From assembly GCA_032622095.1 (NCBI GenBank), contig CP136061.1, positions 188,796,369 through 188,860,368 of the forward strand: a DNA stretch of 64,000 bases, given 5' to 3'. Of the stretch, positions 1 to 11,111 are shown piece after piece (the stretch's first letter is position 1; each line of letters opens with the position of its first letter). A program made the position numbers and the translations under genes. This DNA comes from Siphonodentalium dalli (lineage: Eukaryota; Mollusca; Scaphopoda; Gadilida; Siphonodentaliidae). Below the pieces are notes generated by a model, which saw only the letters and a program-made list of their open reading frames with translations, made no database searches and was not told the origin of the DNA.

Positions 1-89
1 ATGTCAGTAAACATGTAGTTAAAATAATAAAATAACAGTTCCCATTGCAAGTACACAACCCTAACCCTAATCTTAAACAAATTGACAGA

Positions 90-420
90 AAAATGTAGGA
101 ATAAAAGCTCGGACAAAATTATGCATGTTGCAAAAATGTTCTAAGTTGAAAAAGGGGAATAACTCCACAAAAAAAAGTCGGACAGACGTCATAATCGCAG
201 GTGCACAGGTTCCCATGGAGGTTGATGTTTGTGCCAAGTTTCATGGAAAATGATCAAAAAACGACTGAGAAAAACTCCGGACAAATTTGTGTCCACGGAC
301 GGACAATGGACGACAGACGAACAAGCTGATTCCAGTATACCCCCCCCCCACAACTTCGTTGCGGGTGATATAATTAAGACTTGTTCAGTTAACAAAATGG
401 TAATCAACATGTTTAAATAA
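90..420 (+). repeat. Dispersed SINE-like repeat fragment
   Basis: The stretch holds phrases such as 'ggggaataactcc', 'gtgccaagtttcatgg' and 'gacggacaatggacgacagac'. Similar wording recurs near 4.5, 24.1-24.8 and 26.0-26.4 kb. It is a member of a dispersed invertebrate repeat type that ends in a run of GGAC-like units. The open frames on both strands here have no recognisable domain. Confidence 0.4.
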
Positions 421-632
421 AGAGCTTGACAAGAAAGGGATCCCACTTTAAAGGGACCCAATGCACTCACAATGGGTAAATGTGCAAAAAAATAAAAGTC
501 TAGAAAAACATCACAACTAGGAACATGGAGAAATAGATAAGCTTTGTTCTTGTATTCATTACTGATAGTTCTCCAATAAAAAAAATTGCGTAATGAAACT
601 ATTGTTATGTAAATAAAAGGTCGCAGACCACA

Positions 633-1803
633 TGTCCCCCGACTCGAGTGGTAAACTTCATGATTGGCTTTGTAAGCCTTTGTTAGAAGGATACTATTTG
701 CAACAATGTTATAGTCATATAGATGTTGCAAACCACCAATGTGTTAGCAACAATATCACATCGTTTCAATTCCTTATATTAATGAAAATGTCAATGGAAA
801 AAATGATTTTTTTTTTATTAGATATATAGATGTTGCAAATCACCAACATGTTAGGAACAATATCCCAGAGTTTCAAATCTCTACGCGTTCTAAGAAATTG
901 TGCCAGCATTAGTATCCAAATATATTGCTTTGAAATTTTGCCAAAAAGTAAATGAAAAAAAAATGTTCCAAATTTTCTAAGTCGAAAACCCCCCAAAAAT
1001 ATGGAAAAAATGATATTTTTTATTAGCTATATAGATGTTGCAAATCACCAACATGTTAGGAACAATATCCCAGAGTTTCAAATCTCTACATTTAAAACTG
1101 TAGGAGGAGTTGATTACACCATGAAGGTACCCAATCTCATCCAAAAGGCAAAAATGTTCCAAATTTTCTAAGTCGAAAACCCCCCAAAAATATGGAAAAA
1201 ATGATATTTTTTATTAGCTATATAGATGTTGCAAATCACCAACATGTTAGGAACAATATCCCAGAGTTTCAAATCTCTACATTTAAAACTGTAGGAGGAG
1301 TTGATTACACCATGAAGGTACCCAATCTCATCCAAAAGGCAAAAATGTTCCAAATTTTCTAAGTCGAAAACCCCCCAAAAATATGGAAAAAATGATATTT
1401 TTTATTAGCTATATAGATGTTGCAAATCACCAACATGTTAGGAACAATATCCCAGAGTTTCAAATCTCTACATTTAAAACTGTAGGAGGAGTTGATTACA
1501 CCATGAAGGTACCCAATCTCATCCAAAAGGCAAAAATGTTCCAAATTTTCTAAGTCGAAAACCCCCCCAAAAATATGGAAAAAATGATATTTTTGATTAG
1601 CTATATAGATGTTGCAAATCACCAACATGTCAGGAACAATATCCCAGAGTTTCAAATCTCTACGTTGAAAACTGTAGGAGGAGTTGATTACACCATGGAG
1701 GTACCCAATCTCGGACGCACGGACACACGGACGCACGGACGCACGGACGCACGGACGGACGAGGGTCATTTCTATAGTCCTCCGACGGAAACGTCGGGGG
1801 ACA
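633..1803. mobile_element. Repeat element with TGTCCCCCGAC termini
   Basis: The left end reads TGTCCCCCGACTCGAG at 633, and the right end is its inverse (CGTCGGGGGACA, ending 1803). A second element, at 25,677-26,366, also starts TGTCCCCCGA and ends GGGGACA. The interior carries the 191-bp tandem array and a GGACGCAC run at about 1,713-1,760. No protein is encoded. It is probably a non-autonomous DNA element; the superfamily was not determined. Confidence 0.45.
962..1720. repeat. 191-bp tandem repeat, about four copies
   Basis: The phrase 'aagtcgaaaacccccc' starts at 979, 1170, 1361 and 1552, exactly 191 bp apart. The first three units are virtually identical, and the last differs by a few substitutions. 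A diverged partial unit lies at about 700-960. The identical 61-residue open frames in each unit are repeat shadows, not genes. Confidence 0.9.
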
Positions 1804-2221
1804 ACAAAACTGTTACAGTGATAGTGAACAAATATCGCTATTCATGTAGCAAGTTTAAATAATCTGAATATCATTTTCAAAATATTTTTCGATACTATTT
1901 ACAATGTTTACAGTCAACTTTTGATTAAAATTTGATATCTTATGGTTTGACATGTGAAATCTCATTACTGGAGAGTTATTAATAATGAATATTAGAAAAT
2001 AGTCAATCTGTTGTATCATGTACTTGTGATTATTGATGTTTTACCGACTTTTATGTTATTTTGAATAACTTACTTCGAAGGCCTTTAAAAGATTTGAAAT
2101 AAAAAAAATTCCACTTTCTCAACAATTTTATACAAGGAAGAAAAAATAATTATATGACTTCTCAGTATACTAAAGTAAGTGAAGACCAAGATTCTAAAAC
2201 AGTAGTCATCTAAGTTCAGTT
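1804..2221. other. Non-coding AT-rich stretch
   Basis: I see no exon motif, repeat or RNA gene here. It probably belongs to the GRIP intron downstream of the last visible exon. Confidence 0.5.
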
Positions 2222-2225
2222 TTAA

Positions 2226-2477
2226 CCCTTTCTGTACTGAATGTATTCTCCCATTCACTTATAAATGTATACATTGGAATGGTCTATTATTCATTTGGAG
2301 GGATTTCAAATAATAAAACCAGACAACAGAAAGACAAAAAGAAAATACAAGTGCTGATGGATTTCTATTAATTGGTGGAAAATGTTTAAATAATAAGTTC
2401 AACAGTTGTTTATTGAACTTATTTCCTGAACATTTCTAAGAGAACTACTCATCAGTGAGCATTTAGTAATAAAAGGG
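2226..2477. mobile_element. Candidate piggyBac-like MITE (TTAA-flanked)
   Basis: TTAA at 2222-2225 and at 2478-2481 bracket termini CCCTTTCTGTACTGAATG and, inverted, CCCTTTTATTACTAAATG. TTAA duplication and ends starting CCC fit piggyBac-type elements. The two TIRs are imperfect and the interior is not palindromic, so this is less certain than the copy at 11.5 kb. It ends 11 bp from the GRIP exon at 2493. Confidence 0.4.
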
Positions 2478-2492
2478 TTAAATATGAAATAC

Positions 2493-2659
2493 CTCTTCTT
2501 GCCATTTTATTCTGTATATGACTGAAGGGTACAATTTCAATTTTCAGCAGATCACAGCTTCCGGATCTGAGTAGTTGTGTAGCCTCAGCTATTGACATCT
2601 GTGAAATGTCAGCGCCATCTATTGTTAGAAGGTGGTCACCAACATGAAGAGCTCCACAT
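2493..2659 (-). CDS. GRIP: GRIP-type scaffold, exon with second half of PDZ3
   Basis: This is an internal exon of 167 bp with acceptor AG at 2660-2661 and donor GT at 2491-2492. Spliced to the exon at 4906-5053 it reads R-CGALHVGDHLLTIDGADIS, then an alpha-B helix (IAEATQLLRS) and a strand with KIEIVP. CGALHVGD followed by IDG and EATQ is the signature of the third PDZ domain of glutamate-receptor-interacting proteins. GRIP proteins are multi-PDZ cytoplasmic scaffolds that bind receptor C-termini at synapses and junctions. The exon starts by completing an AG|A Arg codon and ends with one extra base. The next exon (the linker before PDZ4) is outside the window. The family call rests on remembered motif similarity. 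Confidence 0.88.
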
Positions 2660-4645
2660 CTGGAATTCAGAAATGGCAAAACGCTGTCCAAAAAATTTAC
2701 TTTTGTCAAACGATAATATTTTTAACCAAATTCTCTTATAAGATGCCAAATTATATCGGACCAAAATTAAAAGGTTGCCAAAGGCTTTTTCAAAGACTTT
2801 CATTCTTCTTTTAGACATATATGACCAGATTATGACCAAGCATGACTAGTTGATCAAACAAATTGAGATGCTAGTGTCCTCACAATTGTCTGCATCCACA
2901 AGATGTGCCAAGTTGACATTTAAGAGTGTGAACCCTGCATTAAAAGTAGCGTAAATATCTTCAATTTTTAAAGCCATGATCACTATTGACAAGGCTGGCA
3001 TTATATTGATATACAAGACTGACAATAATGGACTGGAGTTCCTTGGTCAAGTTTAATAACATATTGAAGATTCCCATAAGAAATTCATGTAGCTTCAAAA
3101 ACATTGGAGAAATCAATAACTGCATGCATTAGAGAATATTTTCACCCAAAAAGAATATTTGAACTGAAATTGTTGTTGGTGCTGTTTTGAGTGAGGATAA
3201 ATTAATACTTATTGATGAGTAGTTACTTGATTCCCATTGATAAATTTCAGAACGTTCAGCTAATATGTTCAACATATAGCCATATGCAAATGAATCCAAG
3301 AGGGGTTTCCCTGCCTAATAATGCTTGCTTAAATGAAATGAACATATCTACAATTGAAGAACAGAACATTCGGTTGTATCCTTTTAAAACTGTTATACAG
3401 TGACTTCATCAGGATAAATTATATTTAAATACATAACAGAATTTAGCATTAATAATATCAGTATATTTCTCGGTACGCAAGACATTTATAAAAATAACCG
3501 GCACGGCATGAGTTAATTTACTAATGTTTGTTGCACTCTTAGCTTTGCACACGACCTTTTCTATTCACTCATCTCATGCGCCCTAAATTTAGAGTGGTCA
3601 ACAAATCTGATTGCCCGGACCTCGTGATCGAACATTGAACACGCACACACAAACAACAGGTCACTTGTCAATACCTGGAGCTGGGGGCAACATGTTTGGA
3701 TCAATATAAAAAATACACTTATGCTCTTTAACGCTCTTGACTTTTGTCAATACAGACAAGGTAATTATTGTAACAGAAATTTGGTCGTTTAAACACATGT
3801 CATTTCATCACTTTGTTGAACTTGGTTTTTAGTTATTGGAGAATCTAGTGAATTTTGTACGTTAAATTTAAGGTTATTTGCATGTTTGTTTAAAGAAACG
3901 TTAAGCTATATATTTGGCTATATTTCCCACAAAGTAGTTATAGTTTGATTTAGCATACATTGAGAAATAAGCAGTTGGGATTTTTATTTGGAAACTACGG
4001 GTTGGTAGTAAATAATTTAGTAGTCTTAATGTTAACTAATTTTCAAGAGGGGGGAGTTTTAAAAAGGAAATAAGAAATATTTGTACATGGACAAAGATAT
4101 AGTCCACATAAAGTAAAGTTTCGAGAATAATATAAAGGGTGAAGTAATTTACGCTAACTTTAAATGATATATCTCATTCCCACATTTTTGTATTATTATT
4201 AGGATGTTTTAATAATTTCAGAGTCTACTAACTACGATGTGTGTATACGATGTGCTTAATATTTGATGGGCTAGATATAAAGCCGACTTTCATGCTATAC
4301 AGAATTTCATATATAAAAGTATAGAGACTCATAAGGTGAGATCGTTCCTTTCTTAAATACCCTGTTCATCACACGTATCTATAACTTGTACAAGACGATG
4401 ACGGTTTATATACCACTCAAATATTCAGAGAGGCTAAAGTTTATAAATGACTGTCGTGCTCGCCAGAGTTAGCCAGGAACCCCTATACCCACGGTGTGCG
4501 ACAAAACTAAAAGGAATAGTCCATTCAGAAATAACTAGAGGTGTGACTGTCCCAGTTGACTGAAAAATGATGGAATACAAGCTCAGACAAGCCACTGATA
4601 GATTGACGGACAAGCTGATTCCAGTACAGCTCCCATAACTTTGTT
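2660..4645. other. GRIP intron, mostly featureless
   Basis: AT-rich intron between the two PDZ3 exons. About 4,530-4,640 holds a fragment of the dispersed repeat type ending in 'gacggacaagctgattccag'. I see no exon, RNA gene or clear terminal repeat in the rest. Confidence 0.5.
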
Positions 4646-4873
4646 CAGTAATGCCCTATATAATCGACTCCTTAACCACAGCAGAATCATGGGTAATTTT
4701 TCAGGATTTAGTAGGAAATATGGCTTGTTGCCATTCATCGGAAAGCTCTCACATTACTTGTATTCACTGAGAGTTTTCCGATGAATGGCAACAAGCCATA
4801 TTTCCGACTAAATCCTTAAAAATTACCCATAATTCTGCTGTGGTTAAGGAGTTGATTATTTAGGGCATTAATG
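4646..4873. mobile_element. Palindromic Tc1/mariner-type MITE, copy 1
   Basis: An almost complete palindrome. The left arm begins CAGTAATGCCCTATATAA and the right arm ends in its inverse, with the core ATGGCAACAAGCCATATTTC in both arms. A TA follows the right end; the left flank is TT, so the target duplication has decayed. It is the same family as 11,112-11,324 and 22,176-22,306. It lies 33 bp past the donor-side edge of the GRIP exon at 4906. Confidence 0.85.
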
Positions 4874-4905
4874 TATATAAAAATGTTTAAACAAGTTGTA
4901 CAAAC

Positions 4906-5053
4906 CTCTCAGCTATGCTCGTTCTGTGGATGGACTCGAGAGATAAGGATCTGCTTCCCTCGTAAACACATTCAGTTAGCTCAATCCCTAGTGGCTTCCC
5001 TGGAAATCTCTCTATTTCCACAAGCAATACACCCGTAGCATTCTGTACAGTTT
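4906..5053 (-). CDS. GRIP: GRIP-type scaffold, exon with first half of PDZ3
   Basis: This 148-bp exon has acceptor AG at 5054-5055 (ttatag) and donor GT at 4904-4905. The frame that joins both neighbours reads ETVQNATGVLLVEIERFPG, then the carboxylate-binding loop region PLGIELTE and ends SIHRTSIAER. The VLLVEI..PG.PLGI pattern matches the start of GRIP PDZ3, whose binding loop departs from canonical GLGF. The intron again splits the Arg codon after AG. A nearer AG (tgtacag) would also be usable but breaks the frame. Together with 2493-2659 it completes PDZ3. Confidence 0.87.
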
Positions 5054-5507
5054 CTATAAGAAAATATAAACCACTGGATCCTAATACCAGGATTCAAATA
5101 AATGACCATAACTGAAATGGCTGAATATAATTGACAGATAAAATCCTTCAGGCAACTAAACAAAGTGAAAAGCAGAATATAATTCCTGGTTTTAATATTT
5201 ACCAAAATATAATGAACATGAACAACAAAGTTTTTTTTAAATGTTACCGTTTGGACTATTATAGAATATCAGACTAAAAAAAAAAATGCAGCATACAATT
5301 CATCAGGAAAATTAATAAAACTAAATTCAGAATGAAAGCATGGGATAGAAAATGAGTTTTTCTTATCAGTGTAAGAACAAAATGTTGGATCTTCATCTAA
5401 AAGATTTGAAGAGTCATCCATATGTACATAAAGCTTTGATCATTAATTAAAGTTATCAACAAGTACTGTAACATTGACAATGAATAAAGTATCATGAAAA
5501 TACTTAC
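5054..5507. other. GRIP intron
   Basis: Short AT-rich intron with A/T runs at about 5,229-5,287. No repeat or other element was recognised. Confidence 0.5.
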
Positions 5508-5653
5508 CCATTATAGCAACATCATATTCTACAGTGAAGGTAGTTTCTTGTTCACATTGGCATAATACTGACAGTACTTCTGTTAAACTGAGATGTGATA
5601 TGGAATATGAATTAATAGCTACTATTCTATCACCAGGCTGCATGCATCCATCC
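5508..5653 (-). CDS. GRIP: GRIP-type scaffold, exon with second half of PDZ2
   Basis: This 146-bp exon has acceptor AG at 5654-5655 (tttcag) and donor GTAAGT at 5507-5502. It reads R-DGCMQPGDRIVAINSYSIS, LTEVLSVLCQCEQE, TFTVEYDVAIM. The MQPGDR, CxQCxQE and EYDV.IM run closely follows the second half of GRIP PDZ2, including the unusual cysteines before the last strand. It is phase 2 in (completing an Arg codon) and phase 1 out. It is preceded by 9106-9265 and followed by 4906-5053; the join gives AIMETVQN without a stop. Confidence 0.9.
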
Positions 5654-7990
5654 CTGAAATATATTCGGATGACTGCTGGGATCTGTCATATTTCTATCAT
5701 AGAGTTCAGAGTGGTCACATGGTAAGTATAATTTTAAAGATGGTTCCAGGGCTCCTGACTGATAACAGATGCTAATTTGTTGACACGGAAACAATACAAT
5801 GGACACATCATATTGAGCAAGAGGCTTCATGAATATTTATTCTGTCTTTTGATTGGACAAAGCGTCATCTCATGCCAGGGAGTAGTTTTGACCATTGCCC
5901 GGCAAGCTAACTATTTCCCAGGCTATATTCTTCGAACTATCGCACCCCTGCTAACATCACAATCAGCCACGAGACCTGAATTTGGTGTGATGCCATATTT
6001 GTCATGATCTGGCGCGAGGTCAGAATTTGCAAACTATTTACCGGTCTTTGAACTATCGCACCCCTGCTGACTAGACTCCGATGAAGGTTCGAGATTCGAT
6101 TCGAAATCGTCCAAATGATTCGATTCGAATCAAAATCAGTCTGGAGATTTTTTATATTTTGAATATTGGTAACACCATTTATTTCCTCATGTCAAATTTG
6201 TGAAAATTTAGCAGAATTAATCAAATACTAGCATATTGCCATGTAATACTCCAGTCAATACCCAAACATGTGCCAAAGTTCACAAGTTAACGCAATGCGC
6301 TTGCCAAATATATTTTCATTCCTTCACCACACTACAAGCTCCATATATGATTCCCAACATTTTGTAGTCTAAATTTAAGATGGTGGAAATTAGAGATGAT
6401 TTTGAGTTCCAGTCAATCTCGAAAATTATTAAACATAAAATAATAATATGGTGACGCGTTAATTCAGACATTATACTGTCTTCAGTGTGAACACATGTAT
6501 GGATGAGTTACAGATTTGCAGTGACAGAGACTATTTCAGTTGGTTGGTTCAGTGTTCTGAATAATTGAGAAAAAAATTATTTTCCGTTATGATCGCCTTC
6601 GCGCCAGTTAAGTGTCAAGGTTGCAAAGTTGCAAAATTTAATTGTTAATACTCTTTTTATCTCATCACTTTCAGCGATCAATCAATAGAAATTAAATGTT
6701 TTGCTTGAAATACTTGAATAACTTATGCTGATCATTCCATCAAAGTTTTGAAAATATATATGTGAGTAGTGTGAATACAATCTGGTGGTCACAATCAATG
6801 ATGCAGGCTATCGTAAGAATATTGAGTATCGAATCTATCCATTTCCACAAATTGTTCGAAACAGTACGATTATATTTCTTAGAACCTTATATTTTTGGCT
6901 CTGAAAATTCTTCAGAAGTTCAGAGACAAAAAATATAACATTCTATAAAGTAATGTAATATTACAATTTGCACAAAAATGACATTTCAGAACGCATATGG
7001 AACAGGGTAATGTCAAAATGTGAACGTCGGTCAGTTGTATACCAAATATCTATCCCAGTCAGGATTGAAGAGTTTGACTGGTACGAGAATTCCAATGTAC
7101 GTAAATTTGTGAAAATATGCTGGATAAAACATACATAGCTTTTGTTGTCGGAAAACTTCTTTCGGTATGCTGCAATAACCAATTGCTCAAAACTTATTGT
7201 TAGGATTTTAATAAGTGACAATTCGATTGTAAATTTTATTCGATGTGAAATCCTTGACCTGATTCGATTTGAGATTTGATTTGTTTCGAGCCGAAAATGA
7301 TCGTCGTATTCTACTGCTGATGTTACAATTGGGCGCAAGGCCAGAATTTTGCCGAAATGCCAGAATTGTCATGAATTGTCAAAGTATTTATCTGCTTGCT
7401 AACGTCGCGGTTGGGAACAAAAAAAAACAAGACAGTCAATGACTGTTGAGACTTTCACCTGAGAAGACAGGGAATCTGAAGACTACAACAGTCAGTACTT
7501 GTCAAAATCATTTAAAACAAGTGCACCGCCAATAGTATCAAGGTGGCTTTCCGCTGAGGTATATTAATTTTATGATGTGGCTTAAATCGAAAGATGTCTT
7601 AATCTGGGCTGTGATAACTTAATAAAACATGCATGAATACCAAAGAATTTTGAAATTGATTCATAATTGTTTCAATTATCAAGCCAGACAAACCAAAATG
7701 TAAAATATTTACAAACTAAAGTCGATAACTGAGACAAATTGAAAATGCAAACAATGCCATTTTGTATTCCTTTAAAAGCATTCACTATGACAAACATCCA
7801 TACCAAATTTCATTCATATCTGACAACCCATGGCTGGGATATCTGCTTGAACAGATAAACAAAGAAGGATATTACTCTAAAAGGAAAAAAATCAACATTT
7901 GCCCCTATTATGTAAGCAGTCATTATGATGAAGCTCCATACTAAATTTCATTTAAATCCTATAACCATTGGTTGAGATATATGCATGGAT
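5654..7990. other. GRIP intron with a possible decayed insertion
   Basis: Two similar segments, 'ggcgcgaggtcagaattt' near 6,011 and 'gggcgcaaggccagaatttt' near 7,331, bracket about 1.3 kb. Both ends of that interval are rich in TTCGATTCGA-like words (about 6,085-6,145 and 7,225-7,300). This could be an old hAT-like insertion, but neither TIR nor target duplication is clear. No coding sequence was recognised. Confidence 0.3.
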
Positions 7991-8288
7991 CGAACAAAAA
8001 CAAAAAATATTCCAGATAAACAAGATGGCTGCTGGCAGCCATTTTTTTTTTTTTAAATTTGAGAAAAAAATTGCCAGATCCCATCAAGAGGCCACCCCAA
8101 AGATCCCTATAAAGTTTGGTGATGATTGAATGAGGGATGCGAACAAAAACAAAAAATATTCCAGATAAACAAGATGGCTGCTGGCAGCCATTTTTTTTAA
8201 TTTTTTTTGAGAAAGAAATTGACAGATCCCATCAAGAGATAACCCCAAATATCCCTATAAAGTTTAGTGATGATTGAATGAGGGGTGT
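7991..8288. repeat. 149-bp tandem duplication
   Basis: Two head-to-tail copies, 7991-8139 and 8140-8288, each begin 'cgaacaaaaacaaaaaat'. Both contain 'caagatggctgctggcagcc', a poly-T run and 'gatcccatcaagag'. They differ by a few bases and by T-run length. Confidence 0.85.
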
Positions 8289-8683
8289 GACCTGTTGGTT
8301 GTTCCAAAGAATTTAGTCATGTAAAGAGTAAAATCCATTTTCACGCTAAGTCATATTCACACACTAATGACGTAACTCAGGAAAAAATCAATGGATTAAA
8401 TACGATGTTTGTAAATACTCTTTCCCCCAATTTGCTTTATAAAAAACCCCAGATCATTAAATTCTGATTGACGATGACAAAGATATAGAGATTCAAAGTT
8501 GTTACGGATGGACTCACAGATTTACAGACTCATGGACAGACAGACAGAGCCCAACAGAAACTCTAGGTTGGTGCCCTGAATTCATATTCAACTAATTTAT
8601 CATTTTTCTTTCTGCTTGACTGACTCAGCATATACCTGAATAACATGTATCAACCTTTACTTCAGGCTATCTAATATATATAT

Positions 8684-9047
8684 ATATATGCTGGACGGAT
8701 TGAGCCCAAATGTCCTATCTAAGGGTAAAATCCCAGATGAAGTGTCATCGCACCGCTTCTGAGAAAGTCAGAGCACTCCTTCTCCATTCACCCACCACCG
8801 CAATGGAAATTCATGGGTTAATCGCATGATAGTTAAAGAGCGTTCGTATCCGCAGTGTTGTTGATAAAGAGCGTGTTTGTGTCCAGACATGAGCGTGTTG
8901 TGTCTGTGTCCAGACAGGTCTGTGTTCGTACTTAGGGGTTCCTAGGAATGGGGGAGATTTTCATCTGGTCAGTTTTTCCGCCCGACCTTCAAAATGGTCA
9001 ATTCAAGGTCAAAGCCCGGACGAAGTCGGGTCACCTGCTAGTTATGA
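8684..9047 (-). mobile_element. Solo dispersed copy related to the 52.7-64 kb array unit
   Basis: On the minus strand this starts ACTAGCAGGTGACCCGACTT, then 'cgtccgggctttgaccttgaattgaccattttgaaggtc', which closely matches the first part of the array unit (e.g. from 53,935). After that the sequence diverges. The far end abuts a (TA)n run at about 8,671-8,688, as in retroposed tails. No open frame is conserved. It shows that the array unit derives from a dispersed repeat. Confidence 0.5.
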
Positions 9048-9105
9048 TATAAATATGCCAACTATAATTATGAAATGTCAAGAAAAAAATGATGTGAGTA
9101 TTTAC

Positions 9106-9265
9106 CTGTCAGCAGATCCTCCTGGTCTGATACCTGTAACAATATGTGGTCCTGGAGTCATCGTATCAGACATATATCCTCCTCTGATAATAAAACCAAA
9201 ACTAGACAGCTCACGCTCCAATATGACATCATGCTGCTTGGAATGCATAGCATGGTGGTCAACAT
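9106..9265 (-). CDS. GRIP: GRIP-type scaffold, exon with first half of PDZ2
   Basis: This 160-bp exon has acceptor AG at 9266-9267 (ttgcag) and donor GTAAAT starting at 9105. Joined to the previous exon it reads NVDHHAMHSKQHDVILEREL, then the binding loop SFGFIIRGG, a variable insert, and HIVTGIRPGGSADR. The FGF(I/V)IRGG plus (V/I)RPGG.ADR pair is the GRIP PDZ2 pattern. It ends after the first two bases of an Arg codon, exactly where PDZ1 and PDZ3 are also split. The loop between RGG and PGPHIV has no close vertebrate match that I recall. Confidence 0.9.
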
Positions 9266-9529
9266 CTGCAAAATTTCATTGAAATTCAAAAAAAAATTGA
9301 TAGCTCCCATCTAGTGGTCACCCTGAAGACAGCCATGTTTTTCAACTAAATTCAGAAAAATTTGATGGTTTCCATCTAGTGGTCACCCAGAAGATCCGTA
9401 TGAAGTTTGGTGATGATTGGATGTGGTCCAAACTGTGTGCCAAAGGTTTTGTCATGCAGGTGGCCATGATTTATATTGAAAATCATTCAAATTTGATAGC
9501 TCCAATCTAGAGGTGACTTAAAAGGTGAC

Positions 9530-10110
9530 TGGTGAATCTTCCGAACTGCACGTGATGAAATGCTGATCAGCATTTTGAACTACTGAATTAGGTTGGATAT
9601 CGGTCAAATAATGTTCCAGCCTTGTGTTGGAAAATACCTTGTCAATCACAGATCATTAGCACACTCAACACACAACTATCGTCATTACAATTGAGTTAAA
9701 CTGCCTTCTGAAGAATCTGTTGAACTGTACCCAATGAACTATTGTACATGATTTTTAACTTTTCAATTTGGTGGACATTGGTCAAATTTTGTCCCCTATC
9801 TGTACAGTATGTATTGGGATTTACCCCATCAATTACAAGTAATCTGCATATCCTAAACCGACGACCATCATTTTATTTGAGTTAAACTCTGTTCGGGAGA
9901 ATCTGCTTGAACTGTTGAACAGGATTTGAAATACTGAAATGCACATGACGGTCGGTCAAATGGATTCCTCTCCCTGTATTTGGTTATACTCCATTGGTTA
10001 CATGTCATTTGCAGAATTTCTACTCAAACATCATGGTTATAGTTGAGTTAAACTGTTCAAGAGAATCTGCTGAACTGTAGCCGATGAACTGCTGACCGGG
10101 ATTTTGAACT
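9530..10110. repeat. Diverged tandem repeat, about 165-185 bp period
   Basis: The word 'gagttaaact' recurs at about 9,694, 9,879 and 10,045. Each is followed by a variant of 'gaatctgctgaactgt', and a further partial copy lies at about 9,534. The unit also carries a 'ggtcaaat' and a 'cattggttacatgtcat'-like segment. The copies are well diverged, so the array is old. Confidence 0.5.
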
Positions 10111-10170
10111 GCTGAACTGAGTTAAACTGAGGTTGGAAAATCTGATGATCAACATTTTAGTATGTATACT

Positions 10171-10338
10171 CAAGCCTTGAAATAGTGTGCCTGTCCTTTG
10201 CAGAATGAGGTCCCTAGACGGTGAATTTAGTGATGCTACCCCGCATAGCGGGCTAGCATCACCAAATTCACCCTCTGGGAACCTCATTCTGCTGGGGACC
10301 TCATTCTGCAAATGACAGACACCCTATTTCAAGGCTTG
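10171..10338. mobile_element. Foldback hAT-type MITE with 8-bp target duplication
   Basis: The termini are CAAGCCTTGAAATAG and its inverse. Most of the 168-bp element is self-complementary: GCAGAATGAGGTCCC and the GATGCTA/TAGCATC centre lie in both arms. It is flanked by identical TGTATACT at 10,163-10,170 and 10,339-10,346. An 8-bp duplication with a CA(A/G)GCCTTGAA end is typical of hAT elements. It sits in a GRIP intron. Confidence 0.88.
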
Positions 10339-10653
10339 TGTATACTGCTGATCAGAGGCTGATTCAGCATTTAGGTACGCCCGAATAAGGTTCTAATTTG
10401 ATGGCTTAATGCTGTCGGAATGAAAAAATAGTTTAAACAATATATTTCTGTCCACTGTAACATCGTATTCTGAATACTTGGCATGATATCAAAATCACTC
10501 TACAATTATCGGTCACCATGAAATCTTCATCCTGTTTACGTATTTAAACAATATTCACATTCGATGGCTTTATATTTTTGTTGGACTGAACCACGAGTTT
10601 GACAAATACCAATTTCTGGCCATTATGACTCCATATACCACTACTGAGGGCTT

Positions 10654-10956
10654 TTGTTCGAAATTAAGTCAAAACAAAGATTTTCAACATTTCAAGTCAT
10701 CGCCTTGGCGCCCTTCTTTGAGAAAATCATCACAAATTCAGACGAAATAACACAACAAGATCCTAAAGACATATATTATTGTGCTAGTGCTATACTTTTC
10801 CGGATCTTTCCCAGTAAAAAAACGTATGCTTTCGGAAATGATGACAAATTTTTAATTGAACACGAATTTATCAAATTCCTCAAGGCTGCCAGTGGGTCGG
10901 CCGGTGGATTATTCGGACAGATAGCCTTCAGATCACCGGAATCCAGAAAGAAATAA
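10654..10956 (+). other. Unrecognised open frame of about 100 codons
   Basis: An uninterrupted frame runs antisense to GRIP inside its intron. It has balanced composition, with segments such as FLIEHEFIKFLKAASGSAGG and IFPSKKTYAFGNDDK. It has no ATG at its start and no domain that I recognise. It is less AT-biased than the chance frames around it. It could be an exon fragment or decayed retrocopy, or chance. Confidence 0.15.
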
Positions 10957-11111
10957 ACTTTATACACGAAAACATGCATTAGCGAAAAATACCGGTTTGG
11001 CTGCCGTCTATGTGTGTGCATGTGCATATGTGTTTTTTTTGGACAGATTTGATGAAGTATAGTATATTTCTAGAAACCAATATTTGACCCTGTATGAATG
11101 TGTGTAATGTA

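Noticed and set aside
57-76. Telomere-like 'ccctaaccctaat'
   Set aside because: Only about two units in a non-repetitive context; consistent with chance, not an interstitial telomere.
189-731. 180-codon frame on the minus strand
   Set aside because: It crosses the boundary of a dispersed repeat and the end of the element at 633, lacks any domain, and has the composition expected of AT-rich non-coding DNA.
6085-7330. hAT-like element bounded by TTCGATTCGA-rich ends
   Set aside because: The ends do not align as a TIR beyond short simple words and no 8-bp duplication was found, so it is mentioned only as intron content.
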